DNA from: Canna indica
Lineage: Eukaryota; Streptophyta; Magnoliopsida; Zingiberales; Cannaceae
NCBI GenBank assembly: GCA_034359265.1
Contig: CP136898.1
Coordinates: 44,539,501 to 44,603,500 of the forward strand
Direction: 5' to 3'
Length of the DNA: 64,000 nt
Under the pieces are notes generated by a model. The model was not told the DNA's origin. It made no database searches and saw nothing but the letters and a program-made list of their open reading frames with translations. Below, one piece after another: positions 20,587-33,107 of the stretch. Positions within the stretch are counted from its first letter, which is position 1. Every line of letters begins with the position of its first letter. The position numbers and the translations under genes are program-made.

Positions 20587-22048
20587 TGTTGGCTTAAGGG
20601 TCTCTCTTAAGCCCCGATCTTTATTTTGATGATAACAAACAAGTACTTAATCCATATGTGAAGTTTTGAGTTCAAGTTGAGGTTGCCAAAAGCATGCCAA
20701 GTTCATTCAAACGAATCGAAAGAAAAGATCATCAAAGAAACGGAAGAAGAAAACATCAAAGAAAGGCTCGGGCATAAATCAAATAAATATCTTGTAATAT
20801 ACCTCTAGGACGATCTTATCCAAACCTAATTGTAAAATTATCCAAGTTAGAACTTGGTAACTAAATCCATAAAAAAGGCATGTAAAAAAATTCAAGTAGA
20901 AATCAACCTCAGCATGAGTTCGATCGACTGGTCGGTCGACCGAATAAGGCAGTATCCTTGGTAGAAGCCAGTTCGATCGACCAGTCGATCGACCGAATGA
21001 TGCGAAGAAGTGGCAGTAGCCATTCGGTCGACTTGTCGATCGACTGAAGTTGGTGAAGAAAATCGCAGAGGGGCTGCGTCGGTCGATCGACCGAGGCCAA
21101 AATTGGCAGAATGCTCTTCGGTCGATCGGATTAGAGATCACAAGTCGCGCAACCCTGGCTCCAATAATTAGGTCGATCGACTGGTCGACCAAATGTGGGA
21201 TCGGTAGATTTGCGACAGTCGGTCGACCCGTCGATCGATCGAGCACTCACATAAGCCAGCAGTCGCATTGGCGGTCGATCAGTCGGTCGACCGACGATTG
21301 ACCGGCAAGCGATCGAACAGCGTCAACGACTATTTTTTCGTCCGTTGAACATTCCGTTCGGCTGAGGGATTGTAAATACCCCTCACCTAACTTCTTTAAA
21401 CCTTCTTAGAAATTCTATTGAGCATTAAAGAAATGATTTGAGCCTTCATAAGAATTGATTTACTGCGCGCCCCTCGCCTTCGTCGACAACATTCTTCGAG
21501 CGTCTACTTCCCTGCTTCCCTAAACCCTGCTGCAACTCAAAGAGTCATCTTCCTGCAAGTTGGAGGCTTGAAGGCTTGGGAAAGGAGCTTTGGTTCATCT
21601 TTAAATTCTTAAGCTCTTTCCATTGTATTTGAAGTTTATTTGAAACTTGTTTTCCATCTGTAATAACTACTATGTGTGCTAGGAAAACACTTAAGGAAAG
21701 ATTTGTAGAATTGTGTTTTGCCTAGATGAATAGGATTGAGGTGTTCTCAGAGTGGTGAGAAGAGTATCCTTAGTGTATTCAAAGGGAAATATAATCTCTA
21801 TAAAATAGTGGTTAGAAATCCTTGGTGAGGAGCCAAGGTAGTGGAGTAGGTAGTTGGCCGAACCACTATAATTATTTTTGTTTGCATTACTTTCTTGATT
21901 GCCTATCACTGTCATTAATATTTGATCACGTCTATAGTTAAGAAACACTTGCACTTAAGTTAAGTTAAAATTGAGTAAAAAGAATATAGGAACAAAGGGA
22001 CAGATACTATTCAACCCTCCCCCTTCTAGTGTCGGGTTTCACACAACA
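20587..22048 (+). mobile_element. Solo LTR, TSD AAATG
   Basis: Starts TGTTGGC and ends ACACAACA. It is flanked by a perfect 5-bp duplication AAATG (20,582-20,586 and 22,049-22,053). The TCGA array is at 20,920-21,305, with GGCAGTA-like spacers at irregular distance. A TATA-like GTAAATA is near 21,371, and the conserved CCGAACCACTATAA block is near 21,855. It is a diverged branch of the same family: the 3' end reads GTGTCGGGTTTCACA instead of GTGTGGCCATTTC. No body remains, as expected after LTR-LTR recombination. Confidence 0.9.
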
Positions 22049-22053
22049 AAATG

Positions 22054-22569
22054 AAAATGAATTCATATCTATTTCTTTTAATTCATATTTATTTCTTTTT
22101 TATCCATAGTAGTTGCACTCCCAAATAAACTGTTTTGCATACCTTTATGTATGGAGGTGTCATGTTTGCATGCATAATTCTTTTGCAAATCTTTTGATTT
22201 TACATTAAGATACACTTGGTCTGTGTGGACTTCTTTCGCCATTTGAGTAATTAGTTTACTTAAAACATCATGTCCAAATGTGAAGATGATTCATTTTTTT
22301 TATTTATAATTCAATCTATTTTTAGCATCTAACCAATCTTTCATATATGCACACATCTCTAATATCAAATGTGTTAGGCTTCTTTTGTCATCTAGATTCT
22401 TGCTCTTGTACAAAAGCTAGACTCTAATGAATTGTGTATAGTAGATCACATATCATCAAAGAATTAATTAACAAATATGAATGTCCTTGTGATTTTCCAC
22501 TACATCAAAATTAAAATCCTCTTTAAAGACTAATTTGTTATAACTACCGTATCTTAGTGAACTTAATTT
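22054..22569. other. Unassigned A/T-rich spacer
   Basis: About 500 bp with no convincing coding region. It could hold very old retrotransposon remains; nothing specific can be supported. Confidence 0.3.
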
Positions 22570-22938
22570 CACTACTAGAATTTAGCCCAATAGTTATGGG
22601 CTATTAGCGACAAACGACGAAGACATCGCTAGCATCAATGGCTTAGGATAGGCCGCTATGGTTGTTGCTATTCTAACAACATTAGCGACGGCTTCACAAG
22701 GGCCACTAGACCCGTCGCTAATTAAATACTCATCAGTGACGACCTAGCAAGGGCCGCTAGGGCATTCGCTAATAATAGCAATGGTCTCTCAAGCCATCGC
22801 TGATAATTAAACATCAGCGATGACTTTCCCACAGCCGGGTTGGCCGTCGCTAACTAATGTCATATATAAGGCCATCGGCGATCGACTCCCCTCATTAATT
22901 TGCGCCCTCTCCTCTCTCACTCTCATCTTCTCTCTCTT
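22570..22938. mobile_element. CACTA terminal fragment
   Basis: CACTACTAGAA at 22,570 is a standard CACTA terminus. For about 290 bp it is followed by alternating AGCGACGGC / GCCGTCGC subterminal motifs, then a CT-rich stretch like that of the element at 15,558. It stops abruptly at gypsy sequence near 22,940, so the other end is missing. Confidence 0.65.
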
Positions 22939-22939
22939 G

Positions 22940-23375
22940 GTTAGAAAGGCCGACAGGAAAACTGCCAAAGGGCAGTCGTGGATAATAAGTCCAAGAAAGG
23001 ACGATAAGTAGACTGCCAAATACACGAATTGCTACGACATTACATGAAGAGATTCCAAACCGAAGGATCGCGGTAGGAGAGGGAGGTCGCCTTCCCGACG
23101 TAGCCCCCAATTCGACGAGCACACTCCTATAAACACCAGGAGAGAGACCATCCTTCAGGAGATCTATCACTAGTAGTTGCTCAGACCTCCCAGCGGCACG
23201 GGGAGGCTGAAGCCCTTGCCAAATGTCAACAAGAGCAAGAAGTGCAAATTTCATCGCACTTATGGGCATACCACCGAGGAGTTTGTGGTGCTCCGAAATC
23301 AAATCAAGCGCTTGATCAAAGAGGGTTGCCGTAGAAGCCGAAGCCGAGGTCGACAGAACAACGACTGCCAGTGCT
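22940..23375 (+). pseudogene. gag: Tat-type gypsy 1: C-terminal gag
   Basis: Fragments in several frames. The clearest (23,177-23,377) reads KKCKFHRTYGHTTEEFVVLRNQIKRLI, the conserved C-terminal gag motif of Tat-lineage gypsy elements (K-CxFH-xxGH-TEEC-LK-QIE-LI). Upstream, SPQFDEHTPIN and ILQEI fit the same family. The N-terminal gag and the 5' LTR are absent; the left edge meets the CACTA fragment. Confidence 0.65.
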
Positions 23376-23389
23376 GAAGTACCAGCAGG

Positions 23390-23710
23390 ATGTCACTGCG
23401 CCGCGCAACAGGCAATTGCGAATACCACAGGGTCGATCAGTCGAACACTATTCGTCGGAGGATTCGCCGGAGGTGACGAGATGAGATCAACACGAAAGAA
23501 GTCACTCTGAGCCATCATGACAATCGATGATGCAGCCAACCTACAAAGGCCGCTCATTTGAACCATGGTAATATCCTTCCAGGAATCTGATTTCCAAAGA
23601 ATTGATAAAAATCTACATGACCTTGTTGTTATCTCTATTATTGTTGGCAATTTCCTTATCAAGAAAGTCCTGATAGACCAGCGATGCATAGCCGACATCT
23701 TGTTCTACTA
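23390..23710 (+). pseudogene. pol: Tat-type gypsy 1: protease remnant
   Basis: Read across frames: ..FVGGFAGGDE.., then HDLVVISIIVGNFLIKKVLIDQRCIADILF, which aligns with the protease pattern (PLVI-ANY-V-RVLVD-TGSS-ADILF). The active-site Asp-Thr-Gly is replaced by Asp-Gln-Arg, so it is dead even apart from stops. Confidence 0.6.
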
Positions 23711-23711
23711 A

Positions 23712-24074
23712 TCTTTCAGGAACAAGCATTCAAAGAACTAAAAAAACTTCCTCACCAGCTCACCAGTCCTAGATAAACCACAGTCGGGAGAGACACTCTT
23801 CATCTACCTTACAGTCACTGAAAATGCCTCAACTATGTGCTAATCTAGGAACAGGGAAAGGATCATAAATCACCACTAAAAATGTCCTCCAGAGAAGCTC
23901 GCCTTCGACCTGGTCATCTCGGCAAAAAGACAAAGGCCATACTTCGAAAGTCACCACATCCACGTATCCACAGAACATTCGATCACGCAAGTCATGGCCA
24001 AGCCCGAGCTGGCTGCACGGATGAAATCTTGGCCGCTGGAGCTCTCAGAGTTCAGCATCAAATACCAGCCCAGA
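23712..24074 (+). pseudogene. pol: Tat-type gypsy 1: RNase H remnant (RT missing)
   Basis: AFKELKK, then LTSSPVL, GETLFIYL-VTENA, and in another frame AKPELAARMKSWPLELSEFSIKYQP: the connection and RNase H region. The protease remnant passes straight into this, so the whole reverse transcriptase core was deleted near 23,710. The frame ends at the copia insertion at 24,075 and resumes at 31,653. Confidence 0.65.
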
Positions 24075-25699
24075 GTGTTGGTGAAATGGCCACACTAGGG
24101 GGGGTGAATAGTATGTTAACTAAATTCTTTTCGCCTAATTCCATTTTTAATCTTTTCTTAAACTACTTTGGCAAACTATCAATTTAACGACTAAATGCGG
24201 AAGCGATTAATAATACAGCAATTAACACAAACAATATATCAATGCTAACACAATGATTTATAGTTGTTCGGCCACAATGCCTACTCTACTACCTAAGCAC
24301 CCCGCTTAGGATTTCCAAACTAATTTAACTAGATTAATTAGTTTCCTTACAAAGAGAAATTTACACCAGAGAATCTCTGCTCCCAAATCGAAGGTACTTC
24401 TACACCCGGAAGTATCCCGTCTTCCTATCGAGAGAACTCTCCCACTTCAACCTAAGGATAACTCAACTAATCCTAGTAAACTATGTTTACACCGGTGGAA
24501 TTAAGCCTTAACACCAAGGCAACCACCAACTCAATCAAACCTAGCAACCTATGTTTACACACTTGATATACAATGAAAATAACCAAGAAAATACAATAAC
24601 AATTAGAGCAATAAACAAATCAAACTATACTTAGCTCCAAAAAAAACTCTCTAGTCCTCTTGATGACTTTAGAAGATGGATCTTGAAGGTTCAAAGGCTA
24701 GATAAAGGTTTTATCATAGAAACTAGGGTTTGCAAAGAGATGACTCAAGAAAAGCTTTAGAGATAATCAAAGATGGCGCAATGAAAGCTTAGATGCATCA
24801 ACAACCATGAGGGAGAGAGTTTAGGATGGGTATTTATAACCCGCAAACAACAAGGCTCATCAAGGGGCATTGTTTTGCCCGTTGCCGACGCTCGGCCGCT
24901 TGTCGGTCGATCATTGGTCGATCGACTGAGCGACTGCCCAAGCGACCGCACCCTTTTAATGTTTCTTGGAAGAGTTTAGTAGATCGACTTGTGCGACCGA
25001 AGCTGGGAAGACTGCTTAGTTTGGGTGATTTTTTTGCTTGTTTGTTCGTTTTTGGGTTCCGTCTTCGTTAAGTCCTCATATATAACATTTCTTAACTTCA
25101 AGTTAATCACTTTAAAATATAAATGTTATATAAGGATTATCCCCATTTGAATTCAATAAAAATATCTACAAAATCAAAATCTAATTTTTTGGGTCTAGTA
25201 CAAATTTCCGAAAAATGAAAATTTTATAATCTTTTGGGTCAAATATGGGTAGGCTAAAGGCTTCCAAAAAATCCTTTAAAATATCTCGTTATCTAGTTTT
25301 TACCTAAGGAATAATTACCGGGACTTTTGGTGCCAAGAAAATATCTAGCTCATATAGCCCTCCAAGGAGCACCCTAGGCTTAGTGAATTTCATGGCCGTT
25401 TTCTAATTTTCTGATTTTTTATGTTTTGGGGTTCAGGTTTAGTTTTTGGGTTCTTTGCATCATATAAAGGATTTACAACACTTGTTAAACACCATAAACC
25501 TAAACTCTAACTTCCCAAAGAATCCCGAGTATTGACGAGCAGCCTTGCTGATTTCTCTGATTTCTTCGATTTTTCCGATCGGGGACGTCGAAAGCTAACA
25601 AACTTGGAACTTGAAAGTATTTGTCAATGAAACATTAGTTCCATGTTTGTTATTATCAAAACCAAGATTAAGACTAAAGTAGAAAACCTTAGGCCAACA
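24075..25699 (-). mobile_element. 3' LTR of gag-only element D (minus strand)
   Basis: Reads on the plus strand as TGTTGGTGAAATGGCC...GGCCAACA, 1,625 bp. It is followed at 25,700-25,713 by the reversed purine tract (ATCTCTCCCTTTTT), which defines it as the 3' LTR. It contains a short TCGA array (24,895-24,995), a reversed TATA box (TATTTATAA, about 24,833) and the conserved GGTTCGGCC-like block (about 24,270). By eye it is over 90% like 30,096-31,652 in the first 200 bp. Confidence 0.85.
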
Positions 25700-28691
25700 A
25701 TCTCTCCCTTTTTGTGATGACAAACATCCTTAAGAAAATATATTCAATTAAAGCGCAAAGGATATCAATCATGGGATTTCTCCCCCTATCAATATGTATA
25801 TCTATGAAAATAAATTTCCCCTATCTATATGCATGGTTTTCCTATATTTTTTTCCTTGTTACTTATATTTTTCTCCCCCTTTTGACATCACCCAAAAATG
25901 ACAAAAAAAGTCAATCAAAAGTCAAAGTTGAAACTCTAAAAGATTTTTCAAAACAGCAAAAGTCTCAACTCAATGGATGAAAACCAAACATCAAGTAAGA
26001 GACTAAGTCATACATGATATCGTGAAATGATAAATGAAATCCAAAATCAAAAATCATATAGTAACTTAAGTATCGATAAGTGAATTTAGTGGCATTTTCG
26101 TGAAATGATAAGTGAATTTAAAATATCATACTTCAAGTCTCATTTGAAAATCTCATGAAAATTTAAAGTATCGGAAAAATGAGCAACTTGAGAAGAGTAC
26201 TTTAGTGGCATTTTTCAAAATATTTACATATTTCATTCAAACTTTCCAGATACTAAGATATGGTCATCTAAAGCATGTGTATCAAGTTTGAAGTGAAAAT
26301 AATATTGTATGATCAAAATATGAACTTAGCACGATTTTATTCAGTAGGCATGAAAATATGAAAATTGTTAAGTATCAAATTTTGCTATCTACTCATGTTT
26401 TCTCTAGCTTAGACACTTGGACATCTAACATGAGCGAATCCAAGTATATCAACCAAGTTTGGGCTTAAAAAGAGATTTCTAAGTCATTTTATTGACTTAG
26501 GTCAAAGTACACTTCAAGTTTACAAAAATTAATCAATTTTTTTAATTAATATAAAATCATATTCTTGACAAAAATTTTTGAAACTTTAACTGGAAAAACT
26601 AGATTTTTCAAGGGATCAACAGGTTCAAGAATCAGCCAAAAATCAGTTTTCTATAAATTCATAAAATTCCTAAAAGTCCATGGGCATTTTCATAAATTTC
26701 AAGTATTTTTTCAAAAGTTGTCATTTTTTATTCAAACTTTCTTGATATCACTAAATGATCATTTGATATGCATGTATCATGTTTGAACTCAAACTGAATT
26801 CTCTAAGTCCATTTTTCAACCGATCTCGATTTTAACTAAAAACTCATTTTTAAGATATCGCTCAAGATATCAAAATCATTTTTAGAAATGATTTCACTCA
26901 AAGAATAATGAGAACGATATTAGAAATGGAATTAAAAGGGTATACATGAGTTTTCATTTGAAGTTTTTGACGAAAAATTAAAGTATCGAAAAAATGAGTA
27001 TTTCAAGTAAGTGATACTTTGTGTTTTCGAAATCCAACTACACAATTCCATTATAAATTAGATTCTTGATGAAAATATTTAAATATTTTACACAATAAAC
27101 TAGATTTTTCAATAAAATTGCAGCTTCAAGAATCATCTCAAAATCAGTTTTCTACATTTTTCTAAAATTCATTGAGTAAACTATTTTAAAACTAAAATTT
27201 CAGTTTTCATGCTCAGTTATAATCAATGAGTTTGGCATATCAGTAGACATCAGAAAAATTTGAAATTTTGAGTAAATATTCATAAACCAATCAAGATTCC
27301 ACAATTTCAAGAATCACTGAAAAATTATTTGTCTACAATTTTCTAAAAAAGCTTGAGTGAAGGTATATCAAACTAGTATAATCAAGTTTATCGTCCTAAC
27401 AATGACCAAAGATCATATATTTCATCACTTTACCCATGAATTTCTAAATCTAAGCATATAAAAATCTAATTTGAGTAAATCTAAATGTGTTTCTCAAGTA
27501 TGGATAGAAAATAGGATTTCTAAGTCAAAGTGTTGACTTCGGTCAAACTTGTTTGAATGTGGGTTTTATAAAACCACCTCTATGTCATATTGTCCATATT
27601 TTCATGAATTTTTAATTCCAAATGCATACAAACATGTTATACCTATTCCTAAACATGTTTATGAAGTTTGGACTTAAAATAAAGTACATGTCCAAGTCGA
27701 TTTGTTGACTTGGATCAAATTTTTTTAAGTTTAAGTCCCCTAAAGTGATCTAGTTATCACCCTGTTCATTTACACGTGAATTTTTAAGTTTAAATATCTA
27801 GAATCATGTGATATGTGTATCTAAACATGTTTGTCAACCACTAACTCAAAATGAGGTCTCTAATATGAATTTTAATATAGAGCAAGTTTCATTCAATCAA
27901 GATATCATGAAATTACCTAAGTTATCAAAATTTTACCTACTCATGAAATTTCATATATTTATCATGCACAACCAATCATGAGTTACGAGGCATCATTATA
28001 GCACAAGTATTCAAGTATTATACTAAGATTTTTACAAAATCAAACTCATACCTCATTCTTGAAAAATTTGTCAAACTTATCTTTTTCTTTTCATTTTTCT
28101 TCTTGATAGCATAGTCTTCCATTAACATTCTCAATTTGCAAGTAGACTTCATTAGTAGATTTAATGAAACTAAAGCTACTAGAAAGCAACCCAAACCAAA
28201 TTGCAAAGAGAAGATCTCCAAGTAGACTATCATTTTCAAAATCCACTTTGCTAAATAGTTTGAAATCTGTTTCAAAATATATTATCAAGAATCCGAAACA
28301 AATCAAGAGATCTCAAAATATGAAATATTTTAAAAATAAGATATCCAACCCTTCCTCTTGGTTGAAAACCGAAATGCCACAATGAGTCTACGATTTAGAA
28401 CCGCAAGGTCGCTTAGGCCCATTATAGGCCACAAAGGTCTCCGAAGAGACCGAAAATCAAAAATCATTTGAGTAAAATCATATCAAGAGTGAGGCTTTAA
28501 GTCTTCATTCAACTCGAATTAAACAAGTATCATACACTCCAACTTGAATGAAACAAAGCAAACTAAGGAGATGATACCAAATTAACTAGATGTCGATTTT
28601 TCATACCGAAGGCATCCATACGATGCGAAGTTGCAACTTGGATTTGGTGAAGCTTTAAGTCTTCATTCAACTCCCATCAACCATCATCAAC
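25700..28691 (-). other. Noncoding body of element D
   Basis: Reverse-oriented counterpart of 2,353-5,623. Purine tracts appear as TCTCCCCCT runs near 25,700-25,880. The conserved post-gag block lies at about 28,320-28,520. It is A/T-rich and carries no pol. Confidence 0.7.
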
Positions 28692-30093
28692 TCATCCTTG
28701 TGTGGTTGCTCCCCCTACAAGAGAACATGAAATCTTTGGTACCCAAATTGCTTTGGGTCCTTGGGGGTTAGAGGGCTTAGCTACCCAAAGTATCTTAACA
28801 CCACTTGGGTTTATCTTAAATGCTCAATCATATATAGCATGCCCGTAAACACCATAACAAAAATAATGACCATGAAATTCTTTATTTTCATTTTTCTTAA
28901 CATGAGGTTTAAATGTGGAATGCCTAATATGAGATTTATGGTTAGCATGAGCATTCTTGAAAGAAACACTTTTCTTTTCAAATTTCCTAGAAGAATAAAT
29001 ATCCTTAATTTCATTTACTCTTTTACTTAAAACTACAACCTCATTTTTCAATGTATCAATAGATTTATGCAAAGCACAAACTTGAGATTTCAATATGCAA
29101 TTCTCATCTTTTAGATTCTCATCCTCAAGTTTGAAATCACTTTTCAAATCATTACTTCTAAGTTTTATTTTTTATTTCAAATCTTCATTTTCATTTCTCA
29201 AATCTTTTACCTCACTTTTTAAATTCTCAATTTCAAGCTTAAAATCATCATGGCAAAAAATAAGTGTACTTGTATTCAATTTTTCATTTTCTAGTTCATG
29301 CACATGAGAACTAAGCCTTAAATTTTCTTTCTTTAGTTTTCTATTTTCGTTGTTCTTTTTTATAAGCAAGACATACATTTTTTGAGATTCTTCTAATAGT
29401 TCCTCATAAGACATGTAAGGGATTTGGAGCTACTAGAATCACTATTTTGATCATGACTAGAAGATGGTAAATATACCTCATTCTGAAGACCCATGAGGTA
29501 AAAGTTTGATGTAACTTCATCGGCATGTCTAGAATTGAAGAGGCTTCACTTGATTGAGATGTGGATGGAGAAGCACACTTCTTCTTTTTGGATTTCTTCT
29601 TCAAGAGAGAATAATTCATCTTCTTGTCTCCCGTCTCTTGGCAAAGGAAGCATCTAAGTTTCTATTTCTGATTCTTGCTTATGCTCCTTTGGCCAGAAGT
29701 GCTTTGGGCATCAAAACTAAGGTTAGTACTAGGGGGATAACCATTGTCATCACCACCTTCATCAAAAGTGTCAATCTCCTCGGTTTTGGCATAATCATAA
29801 AGAATATTTAATGTGGCCCAAATATCAAATGTGGAAGAACAATGCATAACCTTTTCATGTATATCATTTGAAAAATAGCAATATAGAACATGCGTTGTTT
29901 TGGCATTCAATTCAAACAATTTAACTTGTTCTTGAGTCCAATCATTAATGTCAATGGTGGGCTCAACATATTCATTCTTTAGCATGCACCATAGATCTAA
30001 ACTTTGTATTTTAAGAAAGGTATACATCTTACTCTTTCAAACACTAAAATTTACCTCATCAAACCTAGGTGGTGCAAACGCTATACTCTCTAA
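28692..30093 (-). pseudogene. gag: Gag of element D, heavily broken
   Basis: Read on the minus strand: LESIAFAPPRFDE (the Met codon is lost), capsid region, first knuckle, coiled coil (ENRKLKKENLRLSSHVHELENEKL), second knuckle and WVPK tail ending GGATTQG at 28,692. Stops and frameshifts occur throughout, including a Trp-to-stop near residue 21. Both zinc knuckles are damaged: in the first, His and the last Cys are Asp and Tyr; in the second, the first and second Cys are Tyr. The start codon, leader and primer site are gone because a deletion joins codon 3 of gag to the LTR. Confidence 0.8.
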
Positions 30094-30095
30094 TA

Positions 30096-31652
30096 GTCAC
30101 ACTAGAGGGGGGGTGAATAGTGTGTTAACTAAATTTTTTTTGCCTAATTCCATTTTTAATCTTTTCTTAAACAACTTAGGCAAGTTATCAATTTAACGAC
30201 TAAATGCGGAAGCGATTAATAAAAAAGCAATTAACACAAATAATATATCAATGCTAACACGATGATTTATAGTGGTTCGGCCCAAATGCCTACTCCACTA
30301 CCTAAGCACCCCACTTAGGATTTTTAAACTAGTTTAACTAGATTAATTAGTTTCCTTACAAAGAGGAATTTACAGCGGAGAATCTCCGCTCTCAAACCGA
30401 AGGTACTTCCACACCCGGAAGTATCCTGCCTTTCTACCGAGAGCACTCTCCCACCTCAACCTAAGGACAACTCAACTAATCTTAGTAAACTACATTTACA
30501 CCGGTGTAATCAAGCCTTAATACCAAGGCAACCACCAACGAAATCAAACCTAGCAACCTATGTTTAATTACACTTGATATACAATGAAAATAACCAAGAA
30601 AATACAATAACAATTGGAGCAATAAACAAATCAAACTATACTTATCTCCAAAAGAAACTCTCTAGTCCTCTTGATGCCTTGAGAAGATGAATCTTGAAGA
30701 TTCAAAGTCTAGATCAAAGTTTTATCATGGACACTAGGGTTTGCAAAGAGATGGCTCAAGAAAAGATTTAGAGATGATCAAAAATGGCTCAATGGAAGCT
30801 TAGATGCATCAACAACCATCAGGGAGAGAGTTTGGGATGGGTATTTATAACCCCCTAAACAACAAGGCTAGTCAAGGGACATTTTTCTGCCCATTGCCGA
30901 TGCACGGTTGCTTGTCAGTCGATCGTTGGTCGACTGACCGAGCAACCGCCAAGCGACCGCACCCTTCTGTCATTTTTGGGCACAGTTCGGTCGACCGACT
31001 TGTGAGATCGAACTTGGGAAGACTGCTTGGTTTGACCGAGTTAATAACTTTAAAGCATAAATATTATATAAGGATTACCCCTCATTTGGATTCAATAAAA
31101 ATATCTAAAAAATCAAAATCCTTAAGAATCAAATCTAACTTTTGGGGTCTAGTACAAATTTTTGAAAAACAAAAATTTTATAATCTTTTGGGTCAAATAT
31201 GGGTAGGCTAAAGGCTTCCAAAAATTCCTTTAAAATATCTCGTTATCTAATTTTTACCTAAGGAACAATTATCGGGACTTTTGGTGCCAAAAAAATGTCT
31301 AGATCATATAGCCCTCCAAGGAGATCCCTAGGCTTAGTGAATTTCAGAGCCGTTTTCTAATTTTCCCGTGTTTCATGTTTTGGAGTTCGTGTTTGGTTTT
31401 TGGGTTCTTTGCATCATATGGAGGATTTACAACACTTGCTAAACACCCTAACCTAAACTCTAACTTTCCAAAGAATCCCAAGCGTCGACAAGCATCCTTG
31501 CCGATTTCTCTGATTTCTCCAATTTTTCCAATCGGGGACGTTGAACGCTAACCAACTTGGGACCTGAAAATATTTTTCAATGAAACATTAGTTCCATGTT
31601 TGTTATCATCAAAACCGAGATTAAGACCAAGATCGAAAACCTTAGGCCAACA
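30096..31652 (-). mobile_element. 5' LTR of element D (minus strand), inner end deleted
   Basis: The family's inner-end sequence TGTTGGTGAAATGGC is missing: the LTR enters at TCACACTAGAGG directly after gag sequence. About 80 bp including the primer site were deleted across the LTR/body border. The outer end ..GGCCAACA is intact at 31,652. TCGA array at 30,900-31,010. The flanks CAGAG and CAAAT are only a poor match for a target duplication. Confidence 0.8.
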
Positions 31653-32332
31653 CAAATGTCCCATCAAGGCCCAAGCCCTAGCGAACTTCATCGTCGAATT
31701 CCTCTACTAGGAAGGCAACCCCATCCAGGTCAAAACTTGGACATTATTCGTAGATGGTGTCTCCAACAAAAAAGGAAATGGAGCCGACATCATTCTGGAA
31801 AATGGCCAAGGGGTCACCCTAGAGTAGTTCCTCTAATTCCAACTTAAAGCCAGCAACAATGAGGCGTAGTACGAAGCCTTGATCGCTGGGTTGAGGCTTA
31901 CTCAGGACGTGAAAACCCTAAACATGGTCGTGAAAAGTGACTCACAGCTTGTCGTAGGACAAGTCAATGGCAACTCACAAGCAAGGGACCATTCCCTCGA
32001 AAGGTACCTCTCACTAGTACATTCCTTAATCACTAACTTTGACAGTTGTTTGATTCGGCACATACTTCGAGAGGAAAATACACGAGGAAACCTCAAAATA
32101 ACATGTCGGTCATACAACAAGTCCTCGGCCAGCCGAGCATCCAAGTGGCCGACACCTCAACCGAGGTCCCAACAGTCGAGCAAATCACCGACTAGAGGAC
32201 CCCTTACATAATCTCCCTCGGATGAGGAGAGATGCCAGAGCATACCTCCAATTCGAACAAATTTAGGAGGACAACAAGCTACTACACCCTTCTCGATAAT
32301 CATCTCTACAAAAGAGGGTACTCTCGGCCATT
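31653..32332 (+). pseudogene. pol: Tat-type gypsy 1: second (archaeal-type) RNase H
   Basis: Continues the gypsy from 24,074. IKAQALANFIVEFLY is the Tat linker. It is followed by TLFVDGVSNKKGNGADIILE, NNEA-YEALIAGLRL and VKSDSQLVVGQVNG, which carry the Asp, Glu and Asp catalytic positions of the extra RNase H found in the Tat lineage. Then comes QVADTSTEVPTVEQ and the start of the integrase zinc region (LYKRGYSRPF). Stops (TAG in FLY*, EQ*YEA) show it is dead. The hAT at 32,333 interrupts it. Confidence 0.7.
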
Positions 32333-32831
32333 TAGGGATGGCAATTTTATCTGCATACGCCAACTAAAAACCACATCCGCACCATATCTGATCCATATTC
32401 GCAAATAAAAATGGATATGGATTTAAAAATTTCTATCTACGTGGAAGCGGTGCGGATACGAATATGGATGTGCATCCAAATCGTATCGGCACCGCATATC
32501 CGCATATAAAAATTTACCATTTTAACCATATATAAGTTATTTAATATATATTGTATAGGTATATTTTATAATAAATTACATATGAAACCCTATTGAGTTA
32601 CTAATTATTATGAATTTTAATAATGTAAGTTATTATTATTTTATTAAATAAATTATTTATTTATTTTTTATTAAATATAGTGTGGATGCGGATGCGGTGC
32701 GGTGCGGATATCCACATTTGAATATGGTTCGGATATGAATATCCATATTCATATCCACAGTGGATAGGGATGTGCGATGCGGATGCAGATAATACAATAT
32801 TTGCTTTGTATCCAATCCGTTGCCATCCCTA
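32333..32831. mobile_element. Non-autonomous hAT element in the gypsy integrase
   Basis: Perfect 12-bp inverted ends TAGGGATGGCAA...TTGCCATCCCTA. The flanks CGGCCATT (32,325-32,332) and CGTCCACT (32,832-32,839) agree at 6 of 8, a decayed hAT-type 8-bp duplication. It is A/T-rich inside, with GATATGGATATG/CATATCCATATC inverted stretches near both ends (32,400-32,520 and 32,680-32,800). No transposase. Confidence 0.8.
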
Positions 32832-33107
32832 CGTCCACTGTTCAAATGCATTACCCACCTCAAACAAATATAGTGATGGTAGAAGTGTACAATGGCCTCT
32901 GCGGCAATCACATTGGAGGAAGATCCTTGGCGGCTAAGATCTTTCAAGCTGAATAATTCTGGCCTACCATGAAAATAGACTGCAGTATATACGTCAAAAG
33001 GTGCGACAAGTATGAGAGATTCTCTGAAGTCTCACAACAACACCCGAGCCGCTGCACAGCTCAGAAGTCACTTGGCCATCCCACAAGTGGGGCGTCGACC
33101 TCTCGAC
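32832..33107 (+). pseudogene. pol: Tat-type gypsy 1: integrase zinc-binding part
   Basis: YNGLCGNHIGGRSLAAKIFQAE, a stop, then FWPTMKIDCSIYVKRCDKYERFS: the HHCC integrase pattern (GxCGNHxGGRxLAxKI..GYYWPT...CDKCQRF), with the second Cys of CDKC replaced by Tyr. The frame leads toward PW..WGVD, which is cut by the solo LTR at 33,108. Confidence 0.7.

Noticed and set aside
24070..31657. CAGAG/CAAAT as a target duplication for element D
   Set aside because: Only three of five bases agree, so the pair does not support the insertion. The collinear gypsy flanks do.
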